Shown here in pieces: positions 16,576-23,764 of a stretch of 42,978 nucleotides of DNA. Below the pieces are notes generated by a model, which was not told where the DNA came from, did no database searches, and worked only from the letters and a program-made list of their open reading frames with translations. This DNA comes from a virus. The translations under genes and the position numbers were made by a program. Numbering within the stretch: position 1 is the first letter of the stretch; each line of letters opens with the position of its first letter. The stretch is from IMG/VR virus record IMGVR_UViG_3300002835_000379, positions 1 through 42,978 of that record, one strand, 5' to 3'.

Positions 16576-17280
16576 TCCTATAGTGTTATCTTTTACATAT
16601 AATTTTAATGTTTTTACTTCATGAGACCCTACAGACTCACCATTTTCATTTACAGCATTTCTATACCAATCAGTCCAGTTTCCAGATGAATTTAGTACCT
16701 GTGCTGCCTCTCCATAAGCAATGTTTGCATTTGTTCTAGATCTATCCTCATCTTTATATTCTACAATTTCAATTGTTGTATTGTTTAAATTTGTTAAAGA
16801 TATTGGAATAATTGTTGCAATAGGTGTTCCTGCTTTTATAATTGTCTCTACATTAGCCTTTTTTGCTTTAAGTGCAAGGGGCAATGGGTTATCATAAAAT
16901 GAAGTACTTATTACGCTGGACATAGTTTCAAAGTCATCATTAAAATAATTAACTGGATGTATGGTCCAAATACTAACATCTGGATCTGTTTTAAAAACTA
17001 AAGAAGTATTTAAACTTATTGAAGATTGACCTCTTCCAGAATATGAGCCTGACGGGCTTACAATCTTTACATGTTTGTCTGTCTGATCATTTATTCCATC
17101 CCATGTAAAAATTATATCCTCTGAGCATGAAAGATACCATCCTATAACGTTTGACTGAGTTACTGGAAAACATCTATATGCGTGATTTTCAGATGTTAAG
17201 TCCATCCAATCTCTTTTAATTGACATTGGCTCAATGTTAAAAATACATCCCTGCATTTTTTCAACAGTAATGTTAAACAT
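16573..17280 (-). CDS. DUF6065-family protein
   Basis: A 235-aa soluble protein. The stretch around residues 16-65, with KRDWMDLTSENHAYRCFPVT followed by NVIGWYLSC and a DGIND turn, is the signature I know from DUF6065 proteins. These are found in phages and bacteria, often near 2OG oxygenases, and have no established function. A later block ANVETIIKAGTPIATIIPIS resembles the paralogous gene at 17975-18754. It is coupled to the upstream oxygenase by a TAATG overlap. The cupin-like beta-rich pattern suggests small-ligand or metal binding, but no catalytic residues are evident. Confidence 0.75.
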   Translation of the reverse strand: MFNITVEKMQGCIFNIEPMSIKRDWMDLTSENHAYRCFPVTQSNVIGWYLSCSEDIIFTWDGINDQTDKHVKIVSPSGSYSGRGQSSISLNTSLVFKTDPDVSIWTIHPVNYFNDDFETMSSVISTSFYDNPLPLALKAKKANVETIIKAGTPIATIIPISLTNLNNTTIEIVEYKDEDRSRTNANIAYGEAAQVLNSSGNWTDWYRNAVNENGESVGSHEVKTLKLYVKDNTIG

Positions 17281-17963
17281 TATTCATTTGCCCACTTTGG
17301 ATCATACATATCTGGTGTATGATACTTTTTACTATAATCTAACATTGTTACAATTGAATACTTAGTTCCAGAATGTACTGGCATTGCTTGATGTGGATAC
17401 ATAAAGTTTGATGGGAAAACATACAGATCTCCAGCCTTTGGCTTTATGTTTAAGTTTTGCAATCTAAAATATAACTCTCCACCATCGTAGTCGTCATTAA
17501 TATATGCAACTAAAGAAACGGTGCAATTATAAGAGAACCCATGATCATGGTGTTCTTTAAAGTGTTGTCCTGGTCCATACTTGATAAAGTTAAATGCTTC
17601 CCAATATTTTAACGGCATAATGTTATAATCTCTACGATAATCATCTACTGCTGGAGCCTGTACGTCATAAACGTCTTGCCAAATTTTTTGAAGCAATAAA
17701 GAGTCCTTGCTTGGATCTGATTCAATATCAGTTTTCTTAAATTTAAAGTCATAGCAATCACGATAATCTGGCATTAATTGTTGATATCCTACATATGCTG
17801 GTAGCCAGTGATAAGGCTTTCCTTCTGGAGACAACTCGCCCCATGGCGCTGGAGATCCCAAAAGACTTTCCAATCTTTCTATAATATTTAATTCTGGTTT
17901 AATAACACCTCTATAGCAAGTAATTCCAAACCCTAATGATTCTTTTTCTGTCCAGGTTGACAT
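17280..17963 (-). CDS. 2OG-Fe(II) oxygenase, prolyl-4-hydroxylase type
   Basis: A 227-aa dioxygenase with ligands H138-H-D140 and H191 and 2-oxoglutarate Lys K201. The fold core reads AYINDDYDGGELYF, then KPKAGDLYVFPSN and SGTKYSIVTMLD. It is closest to the gene at 18744-19466: both have a YYEAFNF/KYWEAFNF strand and HxDHG. Those two are therefore probably duplicates. A clear AAAGGAGATATC ribosome site precedes ATG 17963. Lys at the 2-oxoglutarate site is the arrangement of prolyl-4-hydroxylases. Confidence 0.9.
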   Translation of the reverse strand: MSTWTEKESLGFGITCYRGVIKPELNIIERLESLLGSPAPWGELSPEGKPYHWLPAYVGYQQLMPDYRDCYDFKFKKTDIESDPSKDSLLLQKIWQDVYDVQAPAVDDYRRDYNIMPLKYWEAFNFIKYGPGQHFKEHHDHGFSYNCTVSLVAYINDDYDGGELYFRLQNLNIKPKAGDLYVFPSNFMYPHQAMPVHSGTKYSIVTMLDYSKKYHTPDMYDPKWANE

Positions 17964-17974
17964 GATATCTCCTT

Positions 17975-18754
17975 TTACTTATACTCTCTTCTTGTCCAAA
18001 TTTTATCTTTATATACCCCGCCATCTGGCTGGCGATAAATATTTGCGTTATCTACTATTTTAGCATATACTGTTGATGAATCTAAAATGTCAAGTTCATG
18101 CTCCCAATTTTCTCTTTTAAATGGAAGTATTTGTAGGTATGGAGTTCCTGCTGGAATAGTTCCTTCCCAGCCTTCAATAATAAAAAATGGAAAACTGCCC
18201 AATAACTCAACCTTATCTGAGTCTACCACTCCAGTAGTATTCATAAAAGGTAGATCAAATCTATTCATTGGAGTCATAAACAATGCACTATAGCCTTCTG
18301 GTAATTTCATTCCCCAATCTGGCATCCAGGCAAAATGATCTTTATAATATCCTTGCGGATGTTCAAATTGTGGCATTGGTGGCCTAGATGTACAAAAATC
18401 TCTATACATTTGATTTTCTATTATAAAATCTAAAGAGCCTTTACTATTTTTAGTAAATGTAATATCAGTTGGAGTTCTAAATACATAACCAGTCATGAAA
18501 GCATCCATGATTGCTGGACAAGCCTTCCATGTTGGGATCATTCCATAATCATCTGTAGTTCCAGATTTTGGAAATGGACAAACCTCTTTTGGAGCCTTGT
18601 AGTATTCTCCAGTTACTGGATTTTTAGCAAACCTATCAGCATCCTTATACCATTGAGGTATTTCTTTTTGTGTAGGAGTTGGAGCAGATTTACTTTCTTT
18701 TGTTAGCCAAGGACGATATGTTTTAAAGGATACTTTTTGATATTCATCGGCCAT
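17975..18754 (-). CDS. DUF6065-like beta-rich protein
   Basis: A 259-aa protein of the same general type as 16573-17280 and 40215-40973. The core reads ALFMTPMNRFDLPFMNTTG, then VVDSDKVELLGSFPFFI, then IPAGTPYLQILPFKRENW. The N-terminal part is Pro- and Lys-rich with IPQWYKDADRF. It has no transmembrane segment or signal. It is sandwiched between two P4H-type oxygenases and overlaps the upstream one by 11 bp, so it is probably made along with them. It may be an accessory or substrate-handling partner, but nothing in the sequence proves that. Confidence 0.65.
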   Translation of the reverse strand: MADEYQKVSFKTYRPWLTKESKSAPTPTQKEIPQWYKDADRFAKNPVTGEYYKAPKEVCPFPKSGTTDDYGMIPTWKACPAIMDAFMTGYVFRTPTDITFTKNSKGSLDFIIENQMYRDFCTSRPPMPQFEHPQGYYKDHFAWMPDWGMKLPEGYSALFMTPMNRFDLPFMNTTGVVDSDKVELLGSFPFFIIEGWEGTIPAGTPYLQILPFKRENWEHELDILDSSTVYAKIVDNANIYRQPDGGVYKDKIWTRREYK

Positions 18755-19466
18755 TCTGATGACCTAACTCATTAATATCAGTCATGATTACGACACAATA
18801 CTTTGTACCGCTCTTCATTGGAAGAGATGCATGCTCATAAATGTAGTTAGATGGGAATACAGCAATGTCTCCAATCTTTGGTGTAAGAGTATAGCCGTCT
18901 AATCTTGGAAATTGTATTTCTCCGCCTTCATAGTCATCATTAATATATATAACGGCAGAAACAGTTGCATTGTATGCTGGACCATGATCTGCGTGAATAT
19001 TGAAGTGTTTTCCTTCTCCTTCGTACTTTACAAAATTAAATGCTTCATAATAAATAACATTAATTCCCCAATAACGTGCATAGTCGTCTATGCAAAACTT
19101 TAATTTTTGATAAATTTCTTCATGTAGATCAATCAGTTCTCCATTGAACTCATCTCTGGGGCCTAAGTTTTCTTGCTTATATTTAAAGTCTACAGCATCT
19201 CTTGCTCTTTTAATTGGTGTTGTAGAGTTTGTGACTTGTGCCTCTGACCACTTGTATCTTCTTGTACCATCTAAATTTTCTTCAAGTATTTTGATATATC
19301 TGTCAGCATCATCCTTACTAAAAACATTTCTATAAACATTTAAACCAAGTCCAGGATTTTCTACAACTATGCCGTTTGGCAAAGTCTTTGTTGGATATCT
19401 GTTTGATGCGGTTTCTGAACGATCTTTTGTAAACCAGGGATTCTGGTTTTCATCATAAATTTCCAT
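18744..19466 (-). CDS. 2OG-Fe(II) oxygenase, prolyl-4-hydroxylase type
   Basis: A 240-aa dioxygenase, the first of the six-enzyme array and the closest to the FFP-repeat protein. Ligands are H158-A-D160 and H212; K222 ten residues later is the 2-oxoglutarate anchor. The core AVIYINDDYEGGEIQFP is textbook for the family. An AAAGG ribosome site precedes ATG 19466. It is a near paralog of 17280-17963. Nothing in the active site gives the substrate, but the Lys anchor and the position downstream of a proline-repeat protein fit protein prolyl hydroxylation. Confidence 0.9.
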   Translation of the reverse strand: MEIYDENQNPWFTKDRSETASNRYPTKTLPNGIVVENPGLGLNVYRNVFSKDDADRYIKILEENLDGTRRYKWSEAQVTNSTTPIKRARDAVDFKYKQENLGPRDEFNGELIDLHEEIYQKLKFCIDDYARYWGINVIYYEAFNFVKYEGEGKHFNIHADHGPAYNATVSAVIYINDDYEGGEIQFPRLDGYTLTPKIGDIAVFPSNYIYEHASLPMKSGTKYCVVIMTDINELGHQNGR

Positions 19467-19490
19467 ACGATTAACCTTTCAAAGTTAAAG

Positions 19491-19928
19491 TTATGCTATT
19501 GAACTAAAAGAGGTTCCGTCCCAATTATATGTTTGTCCGACATAAACAGTTTGTCTGTCTGGAATCTTTGCTAAGGTCATACCTGCAGCATTTGCAGCAG
19601 CAAACATTTCTGCCTTTGGACCTTCTGATGGCACAGCCACTCTTGCAACAACAACATTGTTGGATAAGAATGCATACAAATTAAAAGAATCTAATTGCTC
19701 CTGTGTAGCAGTTAATAAGTTAGGCCCTGCGATTCCCCCAGAAAATGATGAACCATTAAAAGTTGCTCCATGCAATGCTGTTTGCTTGTATGCACTTGCA
19801 TCCATTGATGAAATAGTTGCTCCAGTTGCATAGACTGTATCAAGATTATCCATTACCTCTGGCTTATTGTTTGAATATAATCCAATAACATCATAAGCAT
19901 CATTGTTTTCTACTATTATTGCATACAT
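19491..19928 (-). CDS. Small fibre-associated protein
   Basis: A 145-aa protein with a beta-rich, Ala/Gly/Ser-rich composition and no signal or membrane segment. It begins MYAIIVENNDAYDVIGLYSN and ends QTYNWDGTSFSSI, a W-D-G-T-S-F ending seen in phage tail-fibre and fibre-assembly proteins. It has its own TGCTATAAT promoter and an AAAGGAG ribosome site. It lies between the repeat protein and the oxygenases, so it may be a fibre cap or chaperone. I do not recognise the family. Confidence 0.55.
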   Translation of the reverse strand: MYAIIVENNDAYDVIGLYSNNKPEVMDNLDTVYATGATISSMDASAYKQTALHGATFNGSSFSGGIAGPNLLTATQEQLDSFNLYAFLSNNVVVARVAVPSEGPKAEMFAAANAAGMTLAKIPDRQTVYVGQTYNWDGTSFSSIA

Positions 19929-19951
19929 TAATAATCTCCTTTAGTACTTTT

Positions 19952-19960
19952 ATTATAGCA
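19952..19960 (-). promoter_or_regulatory. Extended -10 promoter (TGCTATAAT) for the oxygenase operon
   Basis: TGC-TATAAT on the minus strand sits between the terminator of the repeat protein and ATG 19928, with an AAAGGAG ribosome site in the leader. It would drive 19928 through the first half of the oxygenase array. Confidence 0.65.
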
Positions 19961-19972
19961 TATGTTATTTAA

Positions 19973-19998
19973 TGAGGGCATATCTTCATATACCCTCA
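19973..19998 (-). terminator. Hairpin terminator after the FFP-repeat gene
   Basis: The minus-strand RNA folds as an 11-bp stem (UGAGGGUAUAU / AUAUGCCCUCA, with one G-U pair) closed by a GAAG tetraloop. The following U-rich sequence is weak. It separates the repeat gene from the next promoter. Confidence 0.55.
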
Positions 19999-20004
19999 CT
20001 AATT

Positions 20005-20982
20005 TTAACAGGCGCACGATCTTCCTGGGCAACATACTGAACATCTCCAGCAATATCCGCAACTACAGCCTCCGCCTGTTGGGGCAGTTGGTGGTGGTGC
20101 GAAACTTGGTGGGAAGAATGGGAAGAACGGGAAGAATGGGAAGAACGGTGGGAAGAATGGGAAGAATGGGAAGTAAGGGAAGAACGGTGGGAAGAATGGG
20201 AAGAACGGGAAGAATGGGAAGAATGGTGGGAAGAACGGGAAGAATGGGAAGAACGGGAAGAACGGTGGGAAGAATGGGAAGAATGGGAAGAACGGAAAGA
20301 ACGGTGGGAAGAATGGGAAGAACGGGAAGAATGGGAAAAACGGCGGGAAGAATGGGAAGAACGGTGGTGTAGTGTTAACACTATTTGTAGTTACACCAGT
20401 TGATTCTCCACATGCATTTGTAATATAAATTGTATAAGTCTGTGATCCTGGACTTACTCCTGGATCATTAGCAGCATATGATGTTGCAGAAGGAGAAATA
20501 CCAGTATAACTTGATCCATCCGAACCAGTGATTCTGATTGATGTTAATGCGGTACCTCCAGTTGCTGATCCAGTTGGAAGAGTCCATGATATTGTATTTG
20601 TGTTAGCAGATGTAGCAGATGCTGAAACACCTGTAGGATTATTTGGTCTTGTTGTAACTGTTACTGCAGATGAAGTAGATGATGCAAGTGATGTTCCAGA
20701 AGCATTTGTTGCTGTTACTGTAAAAGTAGGCGTTGCTCCTGCAGCAATTCCAGTCACAGTAATTGGAGATGATGCTCCTGATGCTGACTGACCAGTACTT
20801 GCTGTAACAGTATAAGAGGTTGCTGGAGGTGATCCTGCAGGCAATGTAAAGGCAACTGATACAGCACCATCATTATATGCTCTACCGCTACATGTATTGG
20901 TTGGAACAACATCGATTGGTGGTTTTGGCTCCAAGAAGTCATTTGCTGCTTGGGACTTTTTTCCTACTTTTTTATTTGCCAT
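20005..20982 (-). CDS. Fibronectin-III / Phe-Phe-Pro repeat protein with Cys-rich tail
   Basis: A 325-aa probable virion surface protein. Residues about 25-205 are two fibronectin-type-III-like beta-sandwiches (typical TPTFTVTATNASG and TISWTLPTGSATGG pieces). Residues 206-291 are a low-complexity tract of Phe-Phe-Pro repeats in a 13-residue (39-nt) register. A short Pro/Ala/Thr linker leads to eight cysteines at 306, 308, 311, 314, 317, 318, 323 and 325. The same tail ends the proline-rich protein at 33321-35720. There is no Sec signal. The ribosome site is AAGGGGA. It is followed downstream by six 2OG oxygenase genes. Confidence 0.75.
   Translation of the reverse strand: MANKKVGKKSQAANDFLEPKPPIDVVPTNTCSGRAYNDGAVSVAFTLPAGSPPATSYTVTASTGQSASGASSPITVTGIAAGATPTFTVTATNASGTSLASSTSSAVTVTTRPNNPTGVSASATSANTNTISWTLPTGSATGGTALTSIRITGSDGSSYTGISPSATSYAANDPGVSPGSQTYTIYITNACGESTGVTTNSVNTTPPFFPFFPPFFPFFPFFPFFPPFFPFFPFFPFFPPFFPFFPFFPFFPPFFPFFPFFPFFPPFFPYFPFFPFFPPFFPFFPFFPFFPPSFAPPPTAPTGGGCSCGYCWRCSVCCPGRSCAC
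20109..20369. repeat. 39-nt tandem repeat tract encoding Phe-Phe-Pro repeats
   Basis: The plus strand is almost pure purine in this tract, built of GGGAAGAAT and GGGAAGAAC steps with a longer period of about 39 nt (13 codons) set by GGTGGG. On the minus strand it is read as Phe-Phe-Pro triplets punctuated by double Pro. All frames on both strands stay open, so apparent ORFs on the other strand are shadows. Copy number could change by slippage in steps of 39 nt without breaking the frame. Confidence 0.9.
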
Positions 20983-21006
20983 TACTTATTCCCCTTTTAC
21001 TTTAAA

Positions 21007-23220
21007 TTACTTAAGATCTCCATAAACAACCCAGGTATTTGCTGCTCTCTTCAAGAGAGTTGCAGATGACCATTGTGTACGTAGAGTTAATCCTGGAGTA
21101 GCATTTACTGTTACTCCGCCTGCTCCTGCAATTGCAACTGAGCCAGTGTTTGTCTGAAGAACATCGATAGAAGTTCCGACTGGGAAATTCAATGTTGAGT
21201 CTGCAGGAATTGTAACGTTTACTGCTGAACCACCAGTGTGAGAGACCTCAATAAGTGAGTCTCTTTCTGTTAATGCTCCAAGAGTATACGCTGCTGTTTT
21301 CTGAATAATTGGTGTGCGTGAAGGAACGCCTTCCTTTGTCTGTGTGCCATCTGAGAAGACTACACCAGATGAAGGTGTTACAGTTGTTGCCTCAAGTGCT
21401 GCAACCTTTAGATCATCAAGTGATCCCTGTGTAAAGTCTACTGTTGTTGAAGGCTCTGTAGTTACACCCTTAAACAACTTCCACTTAGCATCTGATACGT
21501 CTCTTACAAGACCTGCATGCTTTGCTGAACCATCGTTGTATGCTACAACAAGACCAAGGTCAACGGTGTTTGCTGAGTTTTGATGAGCAAGTTGAACCAT
21601 GTTGTCTTCGATTGTGATAGATGTTGCTGATGCTGCAAAGTTAGTACCGTTAACTGTAAAGTCTCCGTCTACTACAAGGTTTCCATCAACTTCTACGTTA
21701 CCTGTAAATGTTGCTCCTGCAAGTGATGCCTTTGCATCAAGTGCTGTCTGTGTAGCAGTTGAAACTGGCTTGTTGGCGTCAGATGTATTGTCTACGTTGC
21801 CAAGTCCAACCATCGACTTTGTGATACCTGAAACAGTACCTGTGAATGTTGGGTCTGCAAGAGGTGCCTTTAGGTCAAGTGCTGATCCTAGCCCATCAAT
21901 CTTTGTCATTTCAATTGCTGCTGATGCATTAATATCAGCATTAACAATTGTTCCGTTTTCAATCTTTGCAGATGTAACGGCTCCGTCAAGAATCTTTGCT
22001 GTTGTTACAGAGTCTCCAGCAAGTTTATCTGCAGTTACATTAGAGTCAACAATCTTTGCAGTTGTAACTGTATTGTCTGTTGGTGTTCTTGTATCTGATA
22101 AACGAGCATCATCTGTAAGAACAATGTCTGCAGTATTTGCAATTCCGTGTACGTTTGTTGTGTCTAGTCTATGATCTTCAATTTCTGAAGACAAGGCTAA
22201 TGCTGAGGTATCGTCAATTCCATGAACATTGGTTGTGTATGATCCGTGTGTTGAAACAGCATCATTTACATAAGATTCTGTTGCAAGATCACCTGTGTTG
22301 GTGATTCCGTGAACGTTTTGTGTCAATGAATTGTGAGTTCCTACTTCTCCAAGTGCTGCATTACCTGCTGCAGTGTCTGCGTATGACTTAGTCGCAAGAT
22401 CACCTGTATTGGCAATTCCGTGTATATTTTGTGTTAAATCATTGTGGTCATTAATTAAACTATCTGCATATCCCTTTGTTGCTGCATGAAGAGGTTCTGT
22501 TGGGGTGCCAGATAAGGTAAGGATACCTGTCATTGTATCTCCAGCCTTTGCAACCTTTTCTCCAACAGCAGCAGTTATAGTTACTGCAAAATCTTCATCA
22601 TCAGCAATTGCAGCAGAAAGTTCACTTAGTGTGTTAAGTAATTCTGGTGCTCCTGCAACAAGTGATGAGATTCTTCCTTGTACGAATTCTGTTGTAGCAA
22701 TCTTTGTTGTATTATCAGTACCAGTCTGAGTTGTGGCTACTGAGTTTGAGCCAAGATCTGCTGAAACTAATGTCTTATTTGTTAATTCTTGAGTACCTGT
22801 TAATGTAACAACAGTACTGTCAATGTCAAATTGATTTGTACCAGCGTTCCAATCAATACCTGCGCCAGCGAGTGTTGACTGATCTACTTCTGCGTTAGAA
22901 ACTGCATCTGAAACATCATCTAGAGTTGCAAGGTTTTGTGTGTTTGCAATACCGTGAACATTTGTGGTAGCGCTTACGTGATTAGAGAGATACTGTGGGT
23001 CATCACCAAGGGCTGCTGCAAGTTCATTAAGGGTGTCGAGTAACTCTGGGGCACCGCTTGCGTCTGTAAAATATTTAAGGGCAGACCATGTAGATGATCC
23101 GTTACCTATCTTAAATGCGCCTGTGTCGGTTTCAAAGCCGATTTCACCTGCTGCTAAAATTGGGTTTGCAGTATTCCACTGCTGTGCAGTTCCTCTGCGC
23201 TGTTGCATTCTTGTTGCCAT
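21007..23220 (-). CDS. Tail fibre with Mtd_N-like N-terminus and NVHGI repeats
   Basis: A 737-aa tail-fibre protein. Residues 1-50 (RMQQRRGTAQQW, then GEIGFETDTGAFKIGNGSSTW) are the attachment domain typical of phage fibres (Mtd_N-like). The middle holds at least five copies of a TTNVHGIANT / QNVHGITNT motif separated by about 20-30 residues, in a likely trimeric coiled-coil or beta-helix shaft. The C-terminal region is beta-rich and ends WVVYGDLK, an ending similar to fibre-tip domains. TGTTATAAT and AAGGAG lie upstream. Receptor recognition is the expected role. Confidence 0.82.
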   Translation of the reverse strand: MATRMQQRRGTAQQWNTANPILAAGEIGFETDTGAFKIGNGSSTWSALKYFTDASGAPELLDTLNELAAALGDDPQYLSNHVSATTNVHGIANTQNLATLDDVSDAVSNAEVDQSTLAGAGIDWNAGTNQFDIDSTVVTLTGTQELTNKTLVSADLGSNSVATTQTGTDNTTKIATTEFVQGRISSLVAGAPELLNTLSELSAAIADDEDFAVTITAAVGEKVAKAGDTMTGILTLSGTPTEPLHAATKGYADSLINDHNDLTQNIHGIANTGDLATKSYADTAAGNAALGEVGTHNSLTQNVHGITNTGDLATESYVNDAVSTHGSYTTNVHGIDDTSALALSSEIEDHRLDTTNVHGIANTADIVLTDDARLSDTRTPTDNTVTTAKIVDSNVTADKLAGDSVTTAKILDGAVTSAKIENGTIVNADINASAAIEMTKIDGLGSALDLKAPLADPTFTGTVSGITKSMVGLGNVDNTSDANKPVSTATQTALDAKASLAGATFTGNVEVDGNLVVDGDFTVNGTNFAASATSITIEDNMVQLAHQNSANTVDLGLVVAYNDGSAKHAGLVRDVSDAKWKLFKGVTTEPSTTVDFTQGSLDDLKVAALEATTVTPSSGVVFSDGTQTKEGVPSRTPIIQKTAAYTLGALTERDSLIEVSHTGGSAVNVTIPADSTLNFPVGTSIDVLQTNTGSVAIAGAGGVTVNATPGLTLRTQWSSATLLKRAANTWVVYGDLK

Positions 23221-23263
23221 TTATCTCTCCTTGTGGTATTTCTACCGTTTTATTTCTGTGCTT

Positions 23264-23272
23264 ATTATAACA
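23264..23272 (-). promoter_or_regulatory. Extended -10 promoter (TGTTATAAT) for the Mtd_N-like fibre gene
   Basis: TGT-TATAAT on the minus strand lies 44 nt before ATG 23220, with an AAGGAGAG ribosome site. The promoter overlaps the region just before the stop of the preceding fibre gene. Confidence 0.6.
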
Positions 23273-23279
23273 TCAGTTT

Positions 23280-23735
23280 TTAGTTGAAATTATCTACTGC
23301 ACTACCGCCATCGTAAACCAAAGTCCACGAGTTGGTGTTATAAGATCCGCCATCTACTGGAGAACCTTGTGGGTCATTAAAACTACCGCCAGTGACAAAC
23401 TGAGATACTATGAAACCAGTTCCATCAATTGCAGTATCGTGAATATGCTGGGGTAGATTTAATGTGTCATCAATTGATGCCATTGTCATCCATGAACCAG
23501 AATAATAAACATTAACTCTTGATGTTAATGTATCAAACCATAAATCACCATTTTCTGGTGTAGAGGGAGCGGTAGATCCGACAACCATGCCACTAGCCAA
23601 TGAATCGACATATGCCTTAGTAGCAGCATGTGTATCTAATGTAGGGGTCCCTACTGATACCGTTCCTCCGAACTCACCGCCACCAGTGACGATAAGTCCA
23701 TTTTTAACCTTGAAGTCCTTGTTGACTGTTGCCAA
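23280..23735 (-). CDS. Short tail-fibre protein (paralog of the 23765 gene N-terminus)
   Basis: A 151-aa fibre protein. I choose the TTG at 23735 because it follows GAGGGAG at normal spacing and then gives MATVNKDFKVKNGLIV, matching the MAVVNKDFKVKNGLIV start of the next gene upstream. A GTG three codons earlier is the alternative. The region around THAATKAYVDSLASG is the usual fibre-hub motif. The C-terminal part is Gly- and Asp-rich and has no recognisable tip domain. It is probably a short or truncated fibre that arose by duplication. Confidence 0.7.
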   Translation of the reverse strand: MATVNKDFKVKNGLIVTGGGEFGGTVSVGTPTLDTHAATKAYVDSLASGMVVGSTAPSTPENGDLWFDTLTSRVNVYYSGSWMTMASIDDTLNLPQHIHDTAIDGTGFIVSQFVTGGSFNDPQGSPVDGGSYNTNSWTLVYDGGSAVDNFN

Positions 23736-23764
23736 GATTACCACTCCCTCTTTTGTTTAATTTT

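Noticed and set aside
19962-20381. Long open frames on both strands overlapping the FFP-repeat gene (Gly/Arg/Met-rich and His/Ser-rich products)
   Set aside because: They are by-products of the 39-nt repeat, which stays open in all frames. They lack a proper ribosome site, and only the minus-strand frame with fibronectin domains and Cys tail makes sense.
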